23,615 nucleotides of DNA, from assembly GCA_047617305.1 (NCBI GenBank), contig JBLGCL010000019.1, forward strand, positions 1 through 23,615, read 5' to 3'. Below, in pieces: positions 1-7,832 of the stretch. Source of the DNA: DATFIX01 sp047617305 (GTDB lineage Archaea > Halobacteriota > Halobacteria > Halobacteriales > Natrialbaceae). The position numbers and the translations under genes are program-made. Below the pieces are notes generated by a model. The model made no database searches and had not been told where the DNA came from. It was given only the letters and a program-made list of their open reading frames with translations. Every line of letters begins with the position of its first letter. Position 1 is the stretch's first letter.

Positions 1-549
1 GCGTCCTCGGCCGAGGACGCCGGCCAGATCGTCTACGCCCGCCGTCTCGACGGCGGAGCGAACCTCGAGAGCCTCCTGCTCGGCCTCGCGGAACTCCGCC
101 GGCGCGACTGGTCGGCGACCGTCATCGGCGACGGCCCCGAACGCGAGGCCTACGAGTCCCAGGCCCGCGACCTCAGGATCGCCGACCGGATCGACTTCGT
201 CGGCGGGTGCGACCGCGAACGCCGGGTCGAACTGTACAAGGGCGCGCACGTCTTCGCCCAGACGGCGACCCGTTGCGTGTTCCCCACCGAACTCCTCTGG
301 GCGCTCGCGTCCGGGTGCGTCGGGATGGTCGAGTACCAGGCCAACTCCAGCGCCCACGAACTCGTCGAGGGCCGCACCCGCGGGTTCCGCATCACGGATC
401 CGGAAGAACTGGCCGACGCCATCCAGGCGGCCGGCGACCTCGAGCACCGGACCGTCGACGAGGACTTCGCCGTCTACGACGACGGCCAGGTCCTGGAAAA
501 GTACCTCGACCGCTACATGTCCCTCCAGGAAGCGACGGGTATCGTCTGA
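1..549 (+). CDS. Glycosyltransferase family 4 (group 1), C-terminal part, 5' truncated by window edge
   Basis: The frame is open from base 1 to a TGA at 547-549 and gives 182 residues. It matches the C-terminal Rossmann domain of GT-B glycosyltransferases (family 4). An early strand-turn reads TVIGDGPER, followed by RIDFVGG, then the stretch ELYKGAHVFAQTA and a glutamate in FPTELLWALASGC, which corresponds to the usual E-x7-E/ALA-G nucleotide-sugar-binding region. Such enzymes transfer a sugar from an activated donor to a lipid or glycan on the cytoplasmic side of the membrane. The donor and acceptor cannot be told from this half. The N-terminal acceptor domain lies outside the window. It converges on folCP with only 27 bases between the stops. 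The family call is firm; the exact substrate is unknown. Confidence 0.85.
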   Translation, partial: ASSAEDAGQIVYARRLDGGANLESLLLGLAELRRRDWSATVIGDGPEREAYESQARDLRIADRIDFVGGCDRERRVELYKGAHVFAQTATRCVFPTELLWALASGCVGMVEYQANSSAHELVEGRTRGFRITDPEELADAIQAAGDLEHRTVDEDFAVYDDGQVLEKYLDRYMSLQEATGIV

Positions 550-576
550 CCGGGACGCCCTCCTGCCCGCCGACCG

Positions 577-3012
577 CTACCGATCGGGCTGTCGGGCGGC
601 CTCGGCGACCCGAACCCCTTTCGCGTTCTCCTCGACGTCGTGGACGCGGACCACGTCGGCACCCTTGTCGGCCGCGATCGCGGACGCCGCGACCGTCGGT
701 TCGAGGCGCTCGCCGCGCGCCGCGCCGACGTGCTCGAACATCGACTTGTGGGAGTGGCCGACGAGCACCGGGCAGCCCAGCGCGTGGAACTCGTCGAGGC
801 GACCCAGGAGTTCGAAGCTCTCGGCGGCCGTCTTCCCGAACCCGAGTCCCGGATCGACGATGATCTGCTCGCGATCGACGCCGGCCTTCTCGGCCAGCAG
901 GACGCGCTCGGTGAGTTCGTCGACGACGTCCTCGACGACGTCGTCGTACTCGATCTCGTTCTCCGGGTCGACCGGCGTGTCGATGCTGTGCATCACGACG
1001 ATCGGCACGTCGTGTTCGGCCGCGAGAAAGCGCATCTCGGGGTCAGCCAACCCGGAGACGTCGTTGAGAATGTCCGCACCGGCCTCCAGGGCCGTGCGGG
1101 CGACCGCCGCCTTTCGAGTGTCGACGGAGATCATGGCGTCGGCGTCGGCGAGGCGTTCGATCACCGGCACGACGCGCGACGTCTCCTCCTCGACTGGCAC
1201 CGGTTCGGCACCCGGACGGGTCGACTCGCCCCCCACGTCGACGACGTCGGCCCCGTTCTCGATCATCGTTCTCGCCCGCTCAACCGCGTCCTCGACGGCG
1301 TCGTACTCGCCCCCGTCGTGGAAACTGTCCGGGGTGACGTTCAGGATGCCCATCACGGCGGTGCCGTCCTCCCACGGATAGTCGCGACCGCGGTCCACCG
1401 ACGAGAGGCCGACCGTCTCGCGGATCTCCTCGGCGACGGGCGTCAGCCCGCACTCGCAGTGGCCCTCCTCGAGGACGTCCGCGAGGCGCTCGAACTGCGA
1501 CAGCGTCCCCATCATGACGACGTCCAGGGGTTCCTCGGCGTGGCGGATGTCCGAGATGGCGCACTCGCCGCCCAGCCAGAGCAGTTCCTGCTTGAGGAAG
1601 TTCGCCTGCCGGGGTTGCACGCGGGTCTTCACCACCCGGTGGACGGCCTCGTCGGTGCTCCGGCCGATCCCGTCCTCGTCGACGTTCGAGTCCGCCATCG
1701 CCGCACGGGCCGTCTCCCGATCGGGGATCCGCTTCGGGACGTCGGTGCGCGACCACCGCCGCCGGGCCTCGGAAATAGCATAGAGGGATCCAGTGACGAG
1801 GACGAGGTCGTCGGGATCCGCCGCGGCGATGGCCTCGTCGACGGCCTCGGGAACCGCCGCCGTCGAGGACACCGCGTCGGCGCCGGCGTTCTCGAACACC
1901 TGGGCGATCACGTCCCGGTCCTCCGAGCGTTCGATCGCCGGTTCGCAGGCGACCACCGTGGTGGCGTGGGGGAGCGCCTCGGCCATCCGGGCGTGGTCCT
2001 TGTCGTGCATGATGCCGACGGCCAGGTGCAGGTCGTCGTACTCGAACTCCTCGAGCGTCCGGGCCAGCGCCGCCGCCGCGCCGGGGTTGTGGGCGCCGTC
2101 GAGGATCACCAGCGGGTCGGTGCCCATGACCTCCATGCGCCCCGGCCAGTAGGCCTTGCGGAGCCCGCGCGCGATGGCGTCCTCGTCGACGGCTGCGACC
2201 TGCCGGGCGAGCGTCGCCGCGATTCCCGCGTTGATCGCCTGGTACTCGCCGATCGAGGGGATGCGTCCCTCGACGGTCCAGTCGGAACCCGACAGCCGCA
2301 CCGTCGCCTCCGTGTGGTTCGTCCGGCCGCCGTACACCGCTTGGACGTCCGCGTCCTCGCCGTCAGCGACCGTCATTACGTCGCCCGCGACCGCCTTGAT
2401 GGCCTCCAGCCCCTCGCCGGTCACCCCCGTCACGAGCGGGCGGTCGTCCGGGGCGACGTGGGCCTTGTCGTGAGCGATCTCCTCGATCGAGTCGCCGATC
2501 AGGTCGGTGTGCTCCAGCGAGACGCTGGTCACGGCGCTCGCGACCGGGTCGACGACGCTCGTCGCGTCGAACCGCCCGCCGATGCCGACCTCCAGCACCG
2601 CGACGTCGGCGTCCTGCCGGTCGAACTCCCAGAGCGCCAGGGCCGTCATCACCTCGAAGAACGTCGGCGCGTCGCCGGTGGCCGCGCGTTCGTTGACGTA
2701 GCCCCGAACCTCCTCCAGGAACGTCGCGACGGCTGAACGCGGGATCTTCCGGCCGTCCGTCCGGATCCGTTCGCGGACGTCGTCGAGGTGTGGTTGCGTG
2801 TAGAACCCGACCGTCAGCTCGGTCTCCCTGAGCGTGCGCTCGAGCATCCGGGCCGTGCTACCCTTCCCGTTCGAGCCCGCGATCTGGATGGCGTCGAACC
2901 CCTCGTGGGGATCGCCCAGATACGAGAGGAGATCCGCGGTCGACTCCGTTCCCGGCTTCGAACGGAACCGCTTGAGATCGAACAGAAAGTTCGCTGCCTC
3001 GTGATACTCCAT
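577..3012 (-). CDS. folCP: Bifunctional folylpolyglutamate/dihydrofolate synthase - dihydropteroate synthase (FolC-FolP fusion)
   Basis: 811 residues from the ATG at 3012. The open frame continues to 3159, but family similarity begins at MEYHEAANF. Residues 1-420 are FolC: ATP P-loop GSNGKGS at 46-52, the Mur-ligase-like block EVGIGGRFDATS at 141-152, and LDGAHNP at 304-310. Residues 551-811 are FolP, a TIM barrel: MGILNVTPDSF at 554-564, DVGGESTRPGAEP at 592-604, ILNDVSG at 648-654, DPGLGFGKT at 720-728 and SHKSMF near 754-759. FolP condenses p-aminobenzoate with the pterin diphosphate, and FolC adds glutamate to the product. Residues 430-545 form a linker with Cys-rich HCECG. Fusion of these two activities is known in haloarchaea. 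The usual Arg of the FolP SRKS motif is His here. The protein is probably cytoplasmic. The upstream region is shared with a divergent gene. Confidence 0.93.
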   Translation of the reverse strand: MEYHEAANFLFDLKRFRSKPGTESTADLLSYLGDPHEGFDAIQIAGSNGKGSTARMLERTLRETELTVGFYTQPHLDDVRERIRTDGRKIPRSAVATFLEEVRGYVNERAATGDAPTFFEVMTALALWEFDRQDADVAVLEVGIGGRFDATSVVDPVASAVTSVSLEHTDLIGDSIEEIAHDKAHVAPDDRPLVTGVTGEGLEAIKAVAGDVMTVADGEDADVQAVYGGRTNHTEATVRLSGSDWTVEGRIPSIGEYQAINAGIAATLARQVAAVDEDAIARGLRKAYWPGRMEVMGTDPLVILDGAHNPGAAAALARTLEEFEYDDLHLAVGIMHDKDHARMAEALPHATTVVACEPAIERSEDRDVIAQVFENAGADAVSSTAAVPEAVDEAIAAADPDDLVLVTGSLYAISEARRRWSRTDVPKRIPDRETARAAMADSNVDEDGIGRSTDEAVHRVVKTRVQPRQANFLKQELLWLGGECAISDIRHAEEPLDVVMMGTLSQFERLADVLEEGHCECGLTPVAEEIRETVGLSSVDRGRDYPWEDGTAVMGILNVTPDSFHDGGEYDAVEDAVERARTMIENGADVVDVGGESTRPGAEPVPVEEETSRVVPVIERLADADAMISVDTRKAAVARTALEAGADILNDVSGLADPEMRFLAAEHDVPIVVMHSIDTPVDPENEIEYDDVVEDVVDELTERVLLAEKAGVDREQIIVDPGLGFGKTAAESFELLGRLDEFHALGCPVLVGHSHKSMFEHVGAARGERLEPTVAASAIAADKGADVVRVHDVEENAKGVRVAEAARQPDR

Positions 3013-3156
3013 GCACCGCGATTGCGTGGCCGACAGTTTAGGCGTATCGGAGTGGTTCGGCATCGCTGCGGGCGATATCCCCGGAACCCGACCGCCTGCC
3101 GGCGGACGGACGACGGCAATATTCCTCGTCCGGCAAGATAGATACAAACAACAGGC

Positions 3157-3164
3157 CATTTAAA
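3157..3164 (-). promoter_or_regulatory. Possible TATA box for folCP
   Basis: On the minus strand this reads TTTAAATG, an AT-rich element in GC-rich DNA. It lies about 145 bases upstream of the chosen folCP start, so a leader would be needed. It could also indicate a longer N-terminus starting at 3159. This is a weak call. Confidence 0.25.
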
Positions 3165-3174
3165 CTCTCCCCGC

Positions 3175-3182
3175 CTATACTA
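3175..3182 (+). promoter_or_regulatory. Possible TATA box for the gene at 3251
   Basis: CTATACTA lies in the divergent intergenic region, about 70 bases upstream of the ATG at 3251. It would imply a leader of roughly 45 bases. No better-placed AT-rich box is visible closer to the start. Confidence 0.35.
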
Positions 3183-3250
3183 TTGTAGAGGTATCGTCTC
3201 TAGAGGACACCATTCGGGAACGGTTGCTCACGAGACCCCCACTATTACGC

Positions 3251-3841
3251 ATGTCAAATGACAGGTCCGGCCATGTATACCGGCTTCACTCGACGCTGGA
3301 ACTGCCCCTCGAAACAGTACACGAGTTCTTCGACGACGCGGACCTCCCCGAGGGAATTGCTGACGTCGAGATCACTCGTCGAAACAATACCCTTATCCTC
3401 AGGGCCGTGGCCGCGGACGAGTCCATCAGCAAGTACACCCCGACGGCCCAATTGAAGGCAAGCATCACCGAGAATCGAGTGTACGAGGAGGAACCGCCCG
3501 ATCGCCAGCCGACGGGTGGCCCCGCCTGGGGTTCCGAGGAGGAGGAAGAGCCCCCGGAGTCGGAACTGGTCGAGTTCGCCGCGTTCAAGGGCGACCGCGA
3601 AACCGTCCTACAGAACTCGAAACTGCAGTACCAGATGTTCCAGGTGCTCCGGGACCTCGCCCTCGAAGCGGAGAAGGGGACCCTCACCGCCATCACCGCG
3701 ATGGACGGCGAACTCGACGCCACCTTCGTCACCGAAGGCGAAGAGCGCCCCGCCTCGATCGAGGTGACCGAAGGACCGCGGGACGACGGTTCCGGCAAGA
3801 ACGGCGTGGACTGGCGGGACAACAAGTTCATCAGCGAGTGA
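3251..3841 (+). CDS. Conserved haloarchaeal protein of unknown function (possibly DUF7110 family)
   Basis: 196 residues from the ATG at 3251; a TTG 27 bases earlier is also in frame but has no support. The protein is acidic and soluble, with no signal peptide or membrane segment. The N-terminus, VYRLHSTLELPL followed by VHEFFDDADLP, looks like a small alpha/beta domain (about residues 5-75). Then comes a Glu/Pro-rich stretch (about 80-105), a helical segment ELVEFAAFKGDRETVLQNS (about 106-125), and a C-terminal part ending in VDWRDNKFISE. I recall similar proteins filed as DUF7110 in haloarchaea, but I cannot confirm this without a search. The gene is monocistronic, divergent from folCP and convergent with the dehydrogenase at 3987. 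No function is assigned. Confidence 0.75.
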   Translation: MSNDRSGHVYRLHSTLELPLETVHEFFDDADLPEGIADVEITRRNNTLILRAVAADESISKYTPTAQLKASITENRVYEEEPPDRQPTGGPAWGSEEEEEPPESELVEFAAFKGDRETVLQNSKLQYQMFQVLRDLALEAEKGTLTAITAMDGELDATFVTEGEERPASIEVTEGPRDDGSGKNGVDWRDNKFISE

Positions 3842-3986
3842 CGGCCCGGGATCGAGCACGTGTTCTGCCGTCGGGGGCGTTCGTCGGACGCGAGAGCTAT
3901 CTCCGGGAAACGGGCACGAAGGTGATTCCTACGGGGCAGACGAGTCCGTGAGGGACGTCCCCTGACCGAATCGCCGGCGACACACC

Positions 3987-4898
3987 TCACTCCCCGACCC
4001 GCGCCGGTCCGCCGGCCAGCATCTCGATGACCTGCATCACGCCGGAGTTGTCGTCGCGTTCCATCCCGTTCTGGACCATCGTCTTGTAGAGTTCGTGCGC
4101 GAGTTCCGTCTGGGGCATCGGCGCCCCGAACGCCTCGCCGGCGTCGGTGGCGATCCGGAGGTCCTTGTACTGGTACTCCGCGAAGAAGCCGGGGTCGAAG
4201 TCGCCGCGGATCATGTCCTTCGCGCGGTTGTCCAGCGTCCAGCACCCCGCCGCGCCGCCGCTGATCGCGTCCACGACGGCGTCGAGGTCCGCGCCCGCCC
4301 GGTCCGCGAACACCAGCGCCTCGCTCACGCCGACCATCTGCGCGGAAACCACGATCTGGTTGGCGGCCTTGGTGGTCTGCCCCGCGCCGTTGGGGCCACA
4401 GTGCGTGATCGTCTCGCCCACCACTTCGAGGAGGGCCCGATACTCGTCCAGGACGGCCCCGTCGCCGCCGACCATGATCGACAGCGTGCCCTCGATGGCC
4501 CCGATCTCGCCGCCGGAGATGGGGGCGTCGAGCATGGACACGTCCACCTCGTCCAGACGGCCGGCGATCCGTTCGGTCACCGTCGGCGAGATGGTCGAAT
4601 GGTCGATCAGCGTCATGCCCGCGCTCAGGCCGTCGACGACGGGATCCGACTCGTCGCCGTCGCCCAGAACGACCTCCTCGACCGCCGGCGAGTCCGGCAG
4701 ACACAGCATGACGACGTCGCTGTCCTCGGCCACGCCGGCCGGCGATCCCCCGTCCTCGCCGCCGTACTCGACGAGTTCCTCGGTCGGTTCGTCCGAGCGG
4801 TTGTGCCCGACGACGTCGTACCCCGCGTCCAGGAGGTTCTTCGCCATCGGGAGGCCCATGATGCCGAGACCGATGAAGCCGACTGTGGGTTGGCTCAT
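3987..4898 (-). CDS. NAD(P)-dependent 2-hydroxy-3-oxopropionate (tartronate semialdehyde) reductase / 3-hydroxyisobutyrate dehydrogenase family
   Basis: 303 residues, the usual length for the beta-hydroxyacid dehydrogenase family. The N-terminal Rossmann motif GFIGLGIMG is at residues 7-15. The substrate-binding signature DAPISGG is at 124-130. The catalytic lysine is K177 in GAGQTTKAANQ, whose TKxANQ form resembles GarR/GlxR tartronate semialdehyde reductases. These enzymes reduce tartronate semialdehyde to glycerate, and relatives oxidise 3-hydroxyisobutyrate or 6-phosphogluconate. Substrate assignment is inference. The start at 4898 is chosen because the family begins immediately before the Rossmann strand and a TATA-like box lies about 30 bases upstream. 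No neighbouring glyoxylate or glucarate pathway gene is present. The enzyme is cytoplasmic. Confidence 0.9.
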   Translation of the reverse strand: MSQPTVGFIGLGIMGLPMAKNLLDAGYDVVGHNRSDEPTEELVEYGGEDGGSPAGVAEDSDVVMLCLPDSPAVEEVVLGDGDESDPVVDGLSAGMTLIDHSTISPTVTERIAGRLDEVDVSMLDAPISGGEIGAIEGTLSIMVGGDGAVLDEYRALLEVVGETITHCGPNGAGQTTKAANQIVVSAQMVGVSEALVFADRAGADLDAVVDAISGGAAGCWTLDNRAKDMIRGDFDPGFFAEYQYKDLRIATDAGEAFGAPMPQTELAHELYKTMVQNGMERDDNSGVMQVIEMLAGGPARVGE

Positions 4899-5354
4899 AC
4901 GGACGTCATCTGGACCCGTAGAGCGTAAATAGGTGTGGCCACCGGCAGGACGCCGGTCGAGCGATGCGTACGGGGGGCTTGAGCCCGGGATCCGATTGCG
5001 GAGCTCGGCCTGGCAGGGTTCGAAGCGTCCTGGAACAGCAACGCGAGCAGAACGACGGCCCCCCGACGATGACAATTCCCCGAACGATCCCCCCGTCATC
5101 TCCACCCGCCGTTTCGTCGGTTCGATCCCGGCCGGTGCCGGCGGATCCCTACTGCGCCGATCCGTCCCTCCGACGTCGTGATTTCGGACGCCCACCGTAT
5201 CGATGGTACGCCGGCCGCGAAGCGGACGAGACCGAGGACCACGCCAGTCGGATCGACCATCGGGTAGCGTTTCGAAGTCCCTCCTAATCGAGGTGGCGTC
5301 CGTGGACGGCGTACGGTTGGCAGCGGTGCGGTTACCGGGCCACGCTCGGGGTCG
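4899..5354. other. 456-base region without a convincing gene
   Basis: Open frames exist on both strands but have no recognisable protein, no good start and compositions typical of shadow frames (Arg/Pro/Ser-rich). Apart from the TATA box at 4926-4932, I see only a tRNA T-arm-like hairpin at 5116-5132. It has a 5-bp stem and the loop TTCGATC, but no matching acceptor, D or anticodon arms. The region separates two minus-strand genes: the histidine kinase upstream and the dehydrogenase downstream. Confidence 0.5.
4926..4932 (-). promoter_or_regulatory. TATA box for the dehydrogenase at 4898
   Basis: The minus strand reads CTATTTA, centred about 31 bases upstream of the ATG at 4898. This spacing fits a leaderless haloarchaeal transcript. 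Confidence 0.55.
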
Positions 5355-6992
5355 TCAGGCCGCTTCGACGCCCCGGATCTCGAATCGCGCCCCGCCGGCC
5401 TCGCTCTCGGTGACGGCCACGTCCCACCCGTGAGCGTCGGCGATGTCCGCGACGATTGCCAGGCCGAAACCGGTCCCGTCCTCGTTCGTGGTGTACCCCG
5501 ACTCGAGGACGTGGTCCCGCTCTTCCTCTGGAATCCCGGCACCGTCGTCGGCGACGTAGAAGCCGGTGCCGTCCCCGAGCGCCCCGACGGACACCCTCAC
5601 GTCCGCGCCCCCGTGCTCGACGGCGTTTCGAAAGAGGTTCTCGAACAACTGCTGCAGTCGGTCGGGGGCGGCGAGGATCCGGACGTCGTCCTCCACGTCG
5701 AGGGTTGCCTCGCGGGCATCGACCATGCTCCACGCACTGTCGGCCACCGCGTCGAGGGACGAGGGAACGGTTTCGTCGATCGGTTGTCCCTGACGCGCCA
5801 TGACGAGGAGGTCCTCGACGAGGTCCTCCATGCGGTCGAGCGCCTTCGAAACCTCGACTAACTCCTCGCGGTCGTCCGCCGCCCGGACGATCTCGAGTTG
5901 CCCTTTGGCGACCGTGAGGGGGTTCCGGAGGTCGTGCGAGACCGTGTTCGCGAACTGCTCGAGCCGTTCGTTCTGGCGTTCGAGTTCCCGCCGGTACTGT
6001 TCGCGCTCGGTGACGTCGACCAGGATCACCAGGCGGCCGAGTCGGGACCGATCGGCCGTGAACGGGCTCGTCGAAACGCGATAATACCGGGTGTCGTCCC
6101 CGTCCTCGATCGAAATAATCGGCGTTTCCGAATCGAGTCGATCCGCGACCGCGGGAACGGTCGCGTCGAGCGGAGTACCGAGCGCGTCCGGAACGAGCGC
6201 CTCGGGAAAGAGTTCCCGGGCGCTCTCGTTGTACTCGTGAATCTCGTCGTCCTCGTCGAGGACGATCACCGGCACGTCCCGTTCGCCGGCCACCCGGACC
6301 GTCCGGAACCGCTCGAGATAGACGAACAGGGCGCCAACGGCCAACGCGGCGACGCCGAGCGGTTCGTAGGTGATGTCGAGGATTTCGGGACGCACGTGTC
6401 CCGCGAGGTCGAGGACGATGGGCGCGCCCGAAACCAGGACGAGAACTGCCAGGGATCGGCTGCGATAGCTGACCCCCGAGAACAGCTCGAACAGCATGAA
6501 GAAGCCGACGAAAGAGAGCGCATACGAGAGCCCCATGACGAGCCAGTGGAGGACCCCGTTGTGGACGGTCGTGTGCGGGAACGGGGTCGTGACGAACTCG
6601 GTCGTGAAATACAGGTGATGGACCGGGTTGGTCACCTTCATCCCCACGATGACCAGAAAGACGGCGACCGCGACTCGCCGGTACGTCGGGTTGCGGTGCA
6701 GTGTCCGACCGGTGTAGGCCGAGCAGAAATAGAGCCACGGGCCCACGGCGGCCAGCCCCACGATCAGCCCGGCCTCGTAGAACGCGACGGCGATCCACTC
6801 CGCCGGCGCGGCGATGAAACCGACGTGTGTCCCCGCCCACGCGCCGCTGGCGACCAGCAGTGTCGTCAATCCCCGTCGCGTGTCGGGGTCGTCGATCCGT
6901 CGCGCGCGACCGACGCTCGCAAACGCCGCGACTGCAGCGGCTCCGAAGGCGACCACGTACGCCAGAAACGCCGGGTCCGCAGCGTCGACCAT
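5355..6992 (-). CDS. Membrane histidine kinase: N-terminal 7TM sensor, PAS, HisKA, HATPase
   Basis: 545 residues from the ATG at 6992; an upstream ATG at 7085 is in frame but adds 31 residues unlike the family. Residues 5-226 hold about seven membrane segments (8-28, 41-60, 68-90, 105-120, 148-170, 180-198, 210-226) with the TNPVHHLYF stretch (121-129) typical of 7TM histidine kinases. A PAS-like domain follows (about 238-330). The HisKA H-box is VSHDLRNPL with the phosphorylated His at 353. The N-box is ENLFRNAVEH (451-460), G1 is DDGAGI (482-487) and G2 is GTGFGL (506-511), so the kinase looks intact. It would phosphorylate a response regulator or halo-typical partner. None is encoded nearby, so it is an orphan. 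The signal sensed is unknown. Confidence 0.93.
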   Translation of the reverse strand: MVDAADPAFLAYVVAFGAAAVAAFASVGRARRIDDPDTRRGLTTLLVASGAWAGTHVGFIAAPAEWIAVAFYEAGLIVGLAAVGPWLYFCSAYTGRTLHRNPTYRRVAVAVFLVIVGMKVTNPVHHLYFTTEFVTTPFPHTTVHNGVLHWLVMGLSYALSFVGFFMLFELFSGVSYRSRSLAVLVLVSGAPIVLDLAGHVRPEILDITYEPLGVAALAVGALFVYLERFRTVRVAGERDVPVIVLDEDDEIHEYNESARELFPEALVPDALGTPLDATVPAVADRLDSETPIISIEDGDDTRYYRVSTSPFTADRSRLGRLVILVDVTEREQYRRELERQNERLEQFANTVSHDLRNPLTVAKGQLEIVRAADDREELVEVSKALDRMEDLVEDLLVMARQGQPIDETVPSSLDAVADSAWSMVDAREATLDVEDDVRILAAPDRLQQLFENLFRNAVEHGGADVRVSVGALGDGTGFYVADDGAGIPEEERDHVLESGYTTNEDGTGFGLAIVADIADAHGWDVAVTESEAGGARFEIRGVEAA

Positions 6993-7148
6993 CCCGATCG
7001 TCACGTCCAGCGCTCCGTTGAGGCAAATGGAACCGGTACCATCAGGTTCGACCCCAGTGGGCGAAACTCCTCTCGGGTCCGGCATAGAACTACTGGCCGC
7101 CGTCCCGGCTTTCGAGTGACGGGAAGGCGAGACCGCCCGCCGACCCAG

Positions 7149-7667
7149 TCAGTCCCGGTCGACGAACGAAACGACCTCGGCCAGCGGCTTTCGATCCTTG
7201 TCGACTGTCCGAAGGTCCGCCTGCGGATACCCGATCGTCATCAGGGCAACGATCTCTTCGTCCTCGGGGACCCCGAGAATCTCCCGTGACTCGTCCTGGT
7301 CGAAGGCCCCGAGCCAGCAGGTACCCAGCCCCTCCTCGGCGGCCCGAAGCATCAGGTGATCGAGCGCGATCGACACGTCGACGACCCCCGCGCGGATCCC
7401 ACACTGCATCTCGGTCTCGGGGTCGGTGGCGACGCCGGCGATCACCGCGCTCGCCTCCAGGACGAACTCCTGCTGCTCGGCGGCCTCGTAGAGCGCCTCG
7501 ATCGTCCCCTCGTCGTCCGCCACCAGGAACCGCCAGTCCTGGCGGTTGCTCGCGGAGGGCGCCATCCGCACCGAGTCCAGGACCGTCTCGATCGTCTCCC
7601 GGGGGAGCGGTCGATCCGTATACGATCGAACGGAGCGTCGTTCGAGGATCGCGTCGCGAACGTCCAT
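7149..7667 (-). CDS. Nitroreductase family protein (FMN-dependent NAD(P)H oxidoreductase)
   Basis: 172 residues, on the short side for the family. The N-terminus AILERRSVRSYTDRPL is the family FMN-phosphate binding motif (Arg/Ser). MAPSASNRQDWRF follows (about 34-46) and binds FMN. The C-terminal half has LDHLMLRAAEEGLGTCWLG and the block VALMTIGYPQ, all characteristic. Members use FMN to reduce nitro compounds, quinones or flavins, usually as dimers in the cytoplasm. The physiological substrate is not inferable. The start at 7667 is chosen at MDVRDAI because the family begins there, although the frame is open much further upstream. It is divergent from the flavoprotein at 7833, with 165 bases between the two starts. 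Confidence 0.92.
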   Translation of the reverse strand: MDVRDAILERRSVRSYTDRPLPRETIETVLDSVRMAPSASNRQDWRFLVADDEGTIEALYEAAEQQEFVLEASAVIAGVATDPETEMQCGIRAGVVDVSIALDHLMLRAAEEGLGTCWLGAFDQDESREILGVPEDEEIVALMTIGYPQADLRTVDKDRKPLAEVVSFVDRD

Positions 7668-7802
7668 GGAGAGAGCAACGACGGCCCAGGTGAAGAACCC
7701 CGGCGATCGCGGGCCTTGTTTCCCCTTGCCGGTGGTCGATTCCGGTCGGGTGATCTGCGCCGACGGTCCGAGACTGTAACGGGCTTGCACGCCAGGGGCG
7801 CG

Positions 7803-7809
7803 TATATAA
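7803..7809 (+). promoter_or_regulatory. TATA box for the flavoprotein at 7833
   Basis: TATATAA is 24-30 bases upstream of the ATG at 7833. It is a near-ideal archaeal TATA box at the spacing of a leaderless transcript. Confidence 0.7.
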
Positions 7810-7832
7810 CCGTGCGATAGCGACCAAAGGGT

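Noticed and set aside
640..2736. Long plus-strand open frame opposite folCP
   Set aside because: It is Arg/Asp/His/Val-rich shadow coding antisense to the well-conserved FolC-FolP fusion.
5116..5132. tRNA gene or tRNA fragment (attachment site) on the plus strand
   Set aside because: GTCGG-TTCGATC-CCGGC forms a good T-arm, but the following CGGTGCC has no matching 5' acceptor strand upstream, with or without an intron of usual size, and no D or anticodon arm is seen. No integrase is nearby.
6993..7085. N-terminal extension of the histidine kinase from an upstream ATG
   Set aside because: The extra 31 residues are polar and Gly/Pro-rich without a signal or family similarity. The 7TM domain begins directly after the ATG at 6992. 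It cannot be fully excluded.
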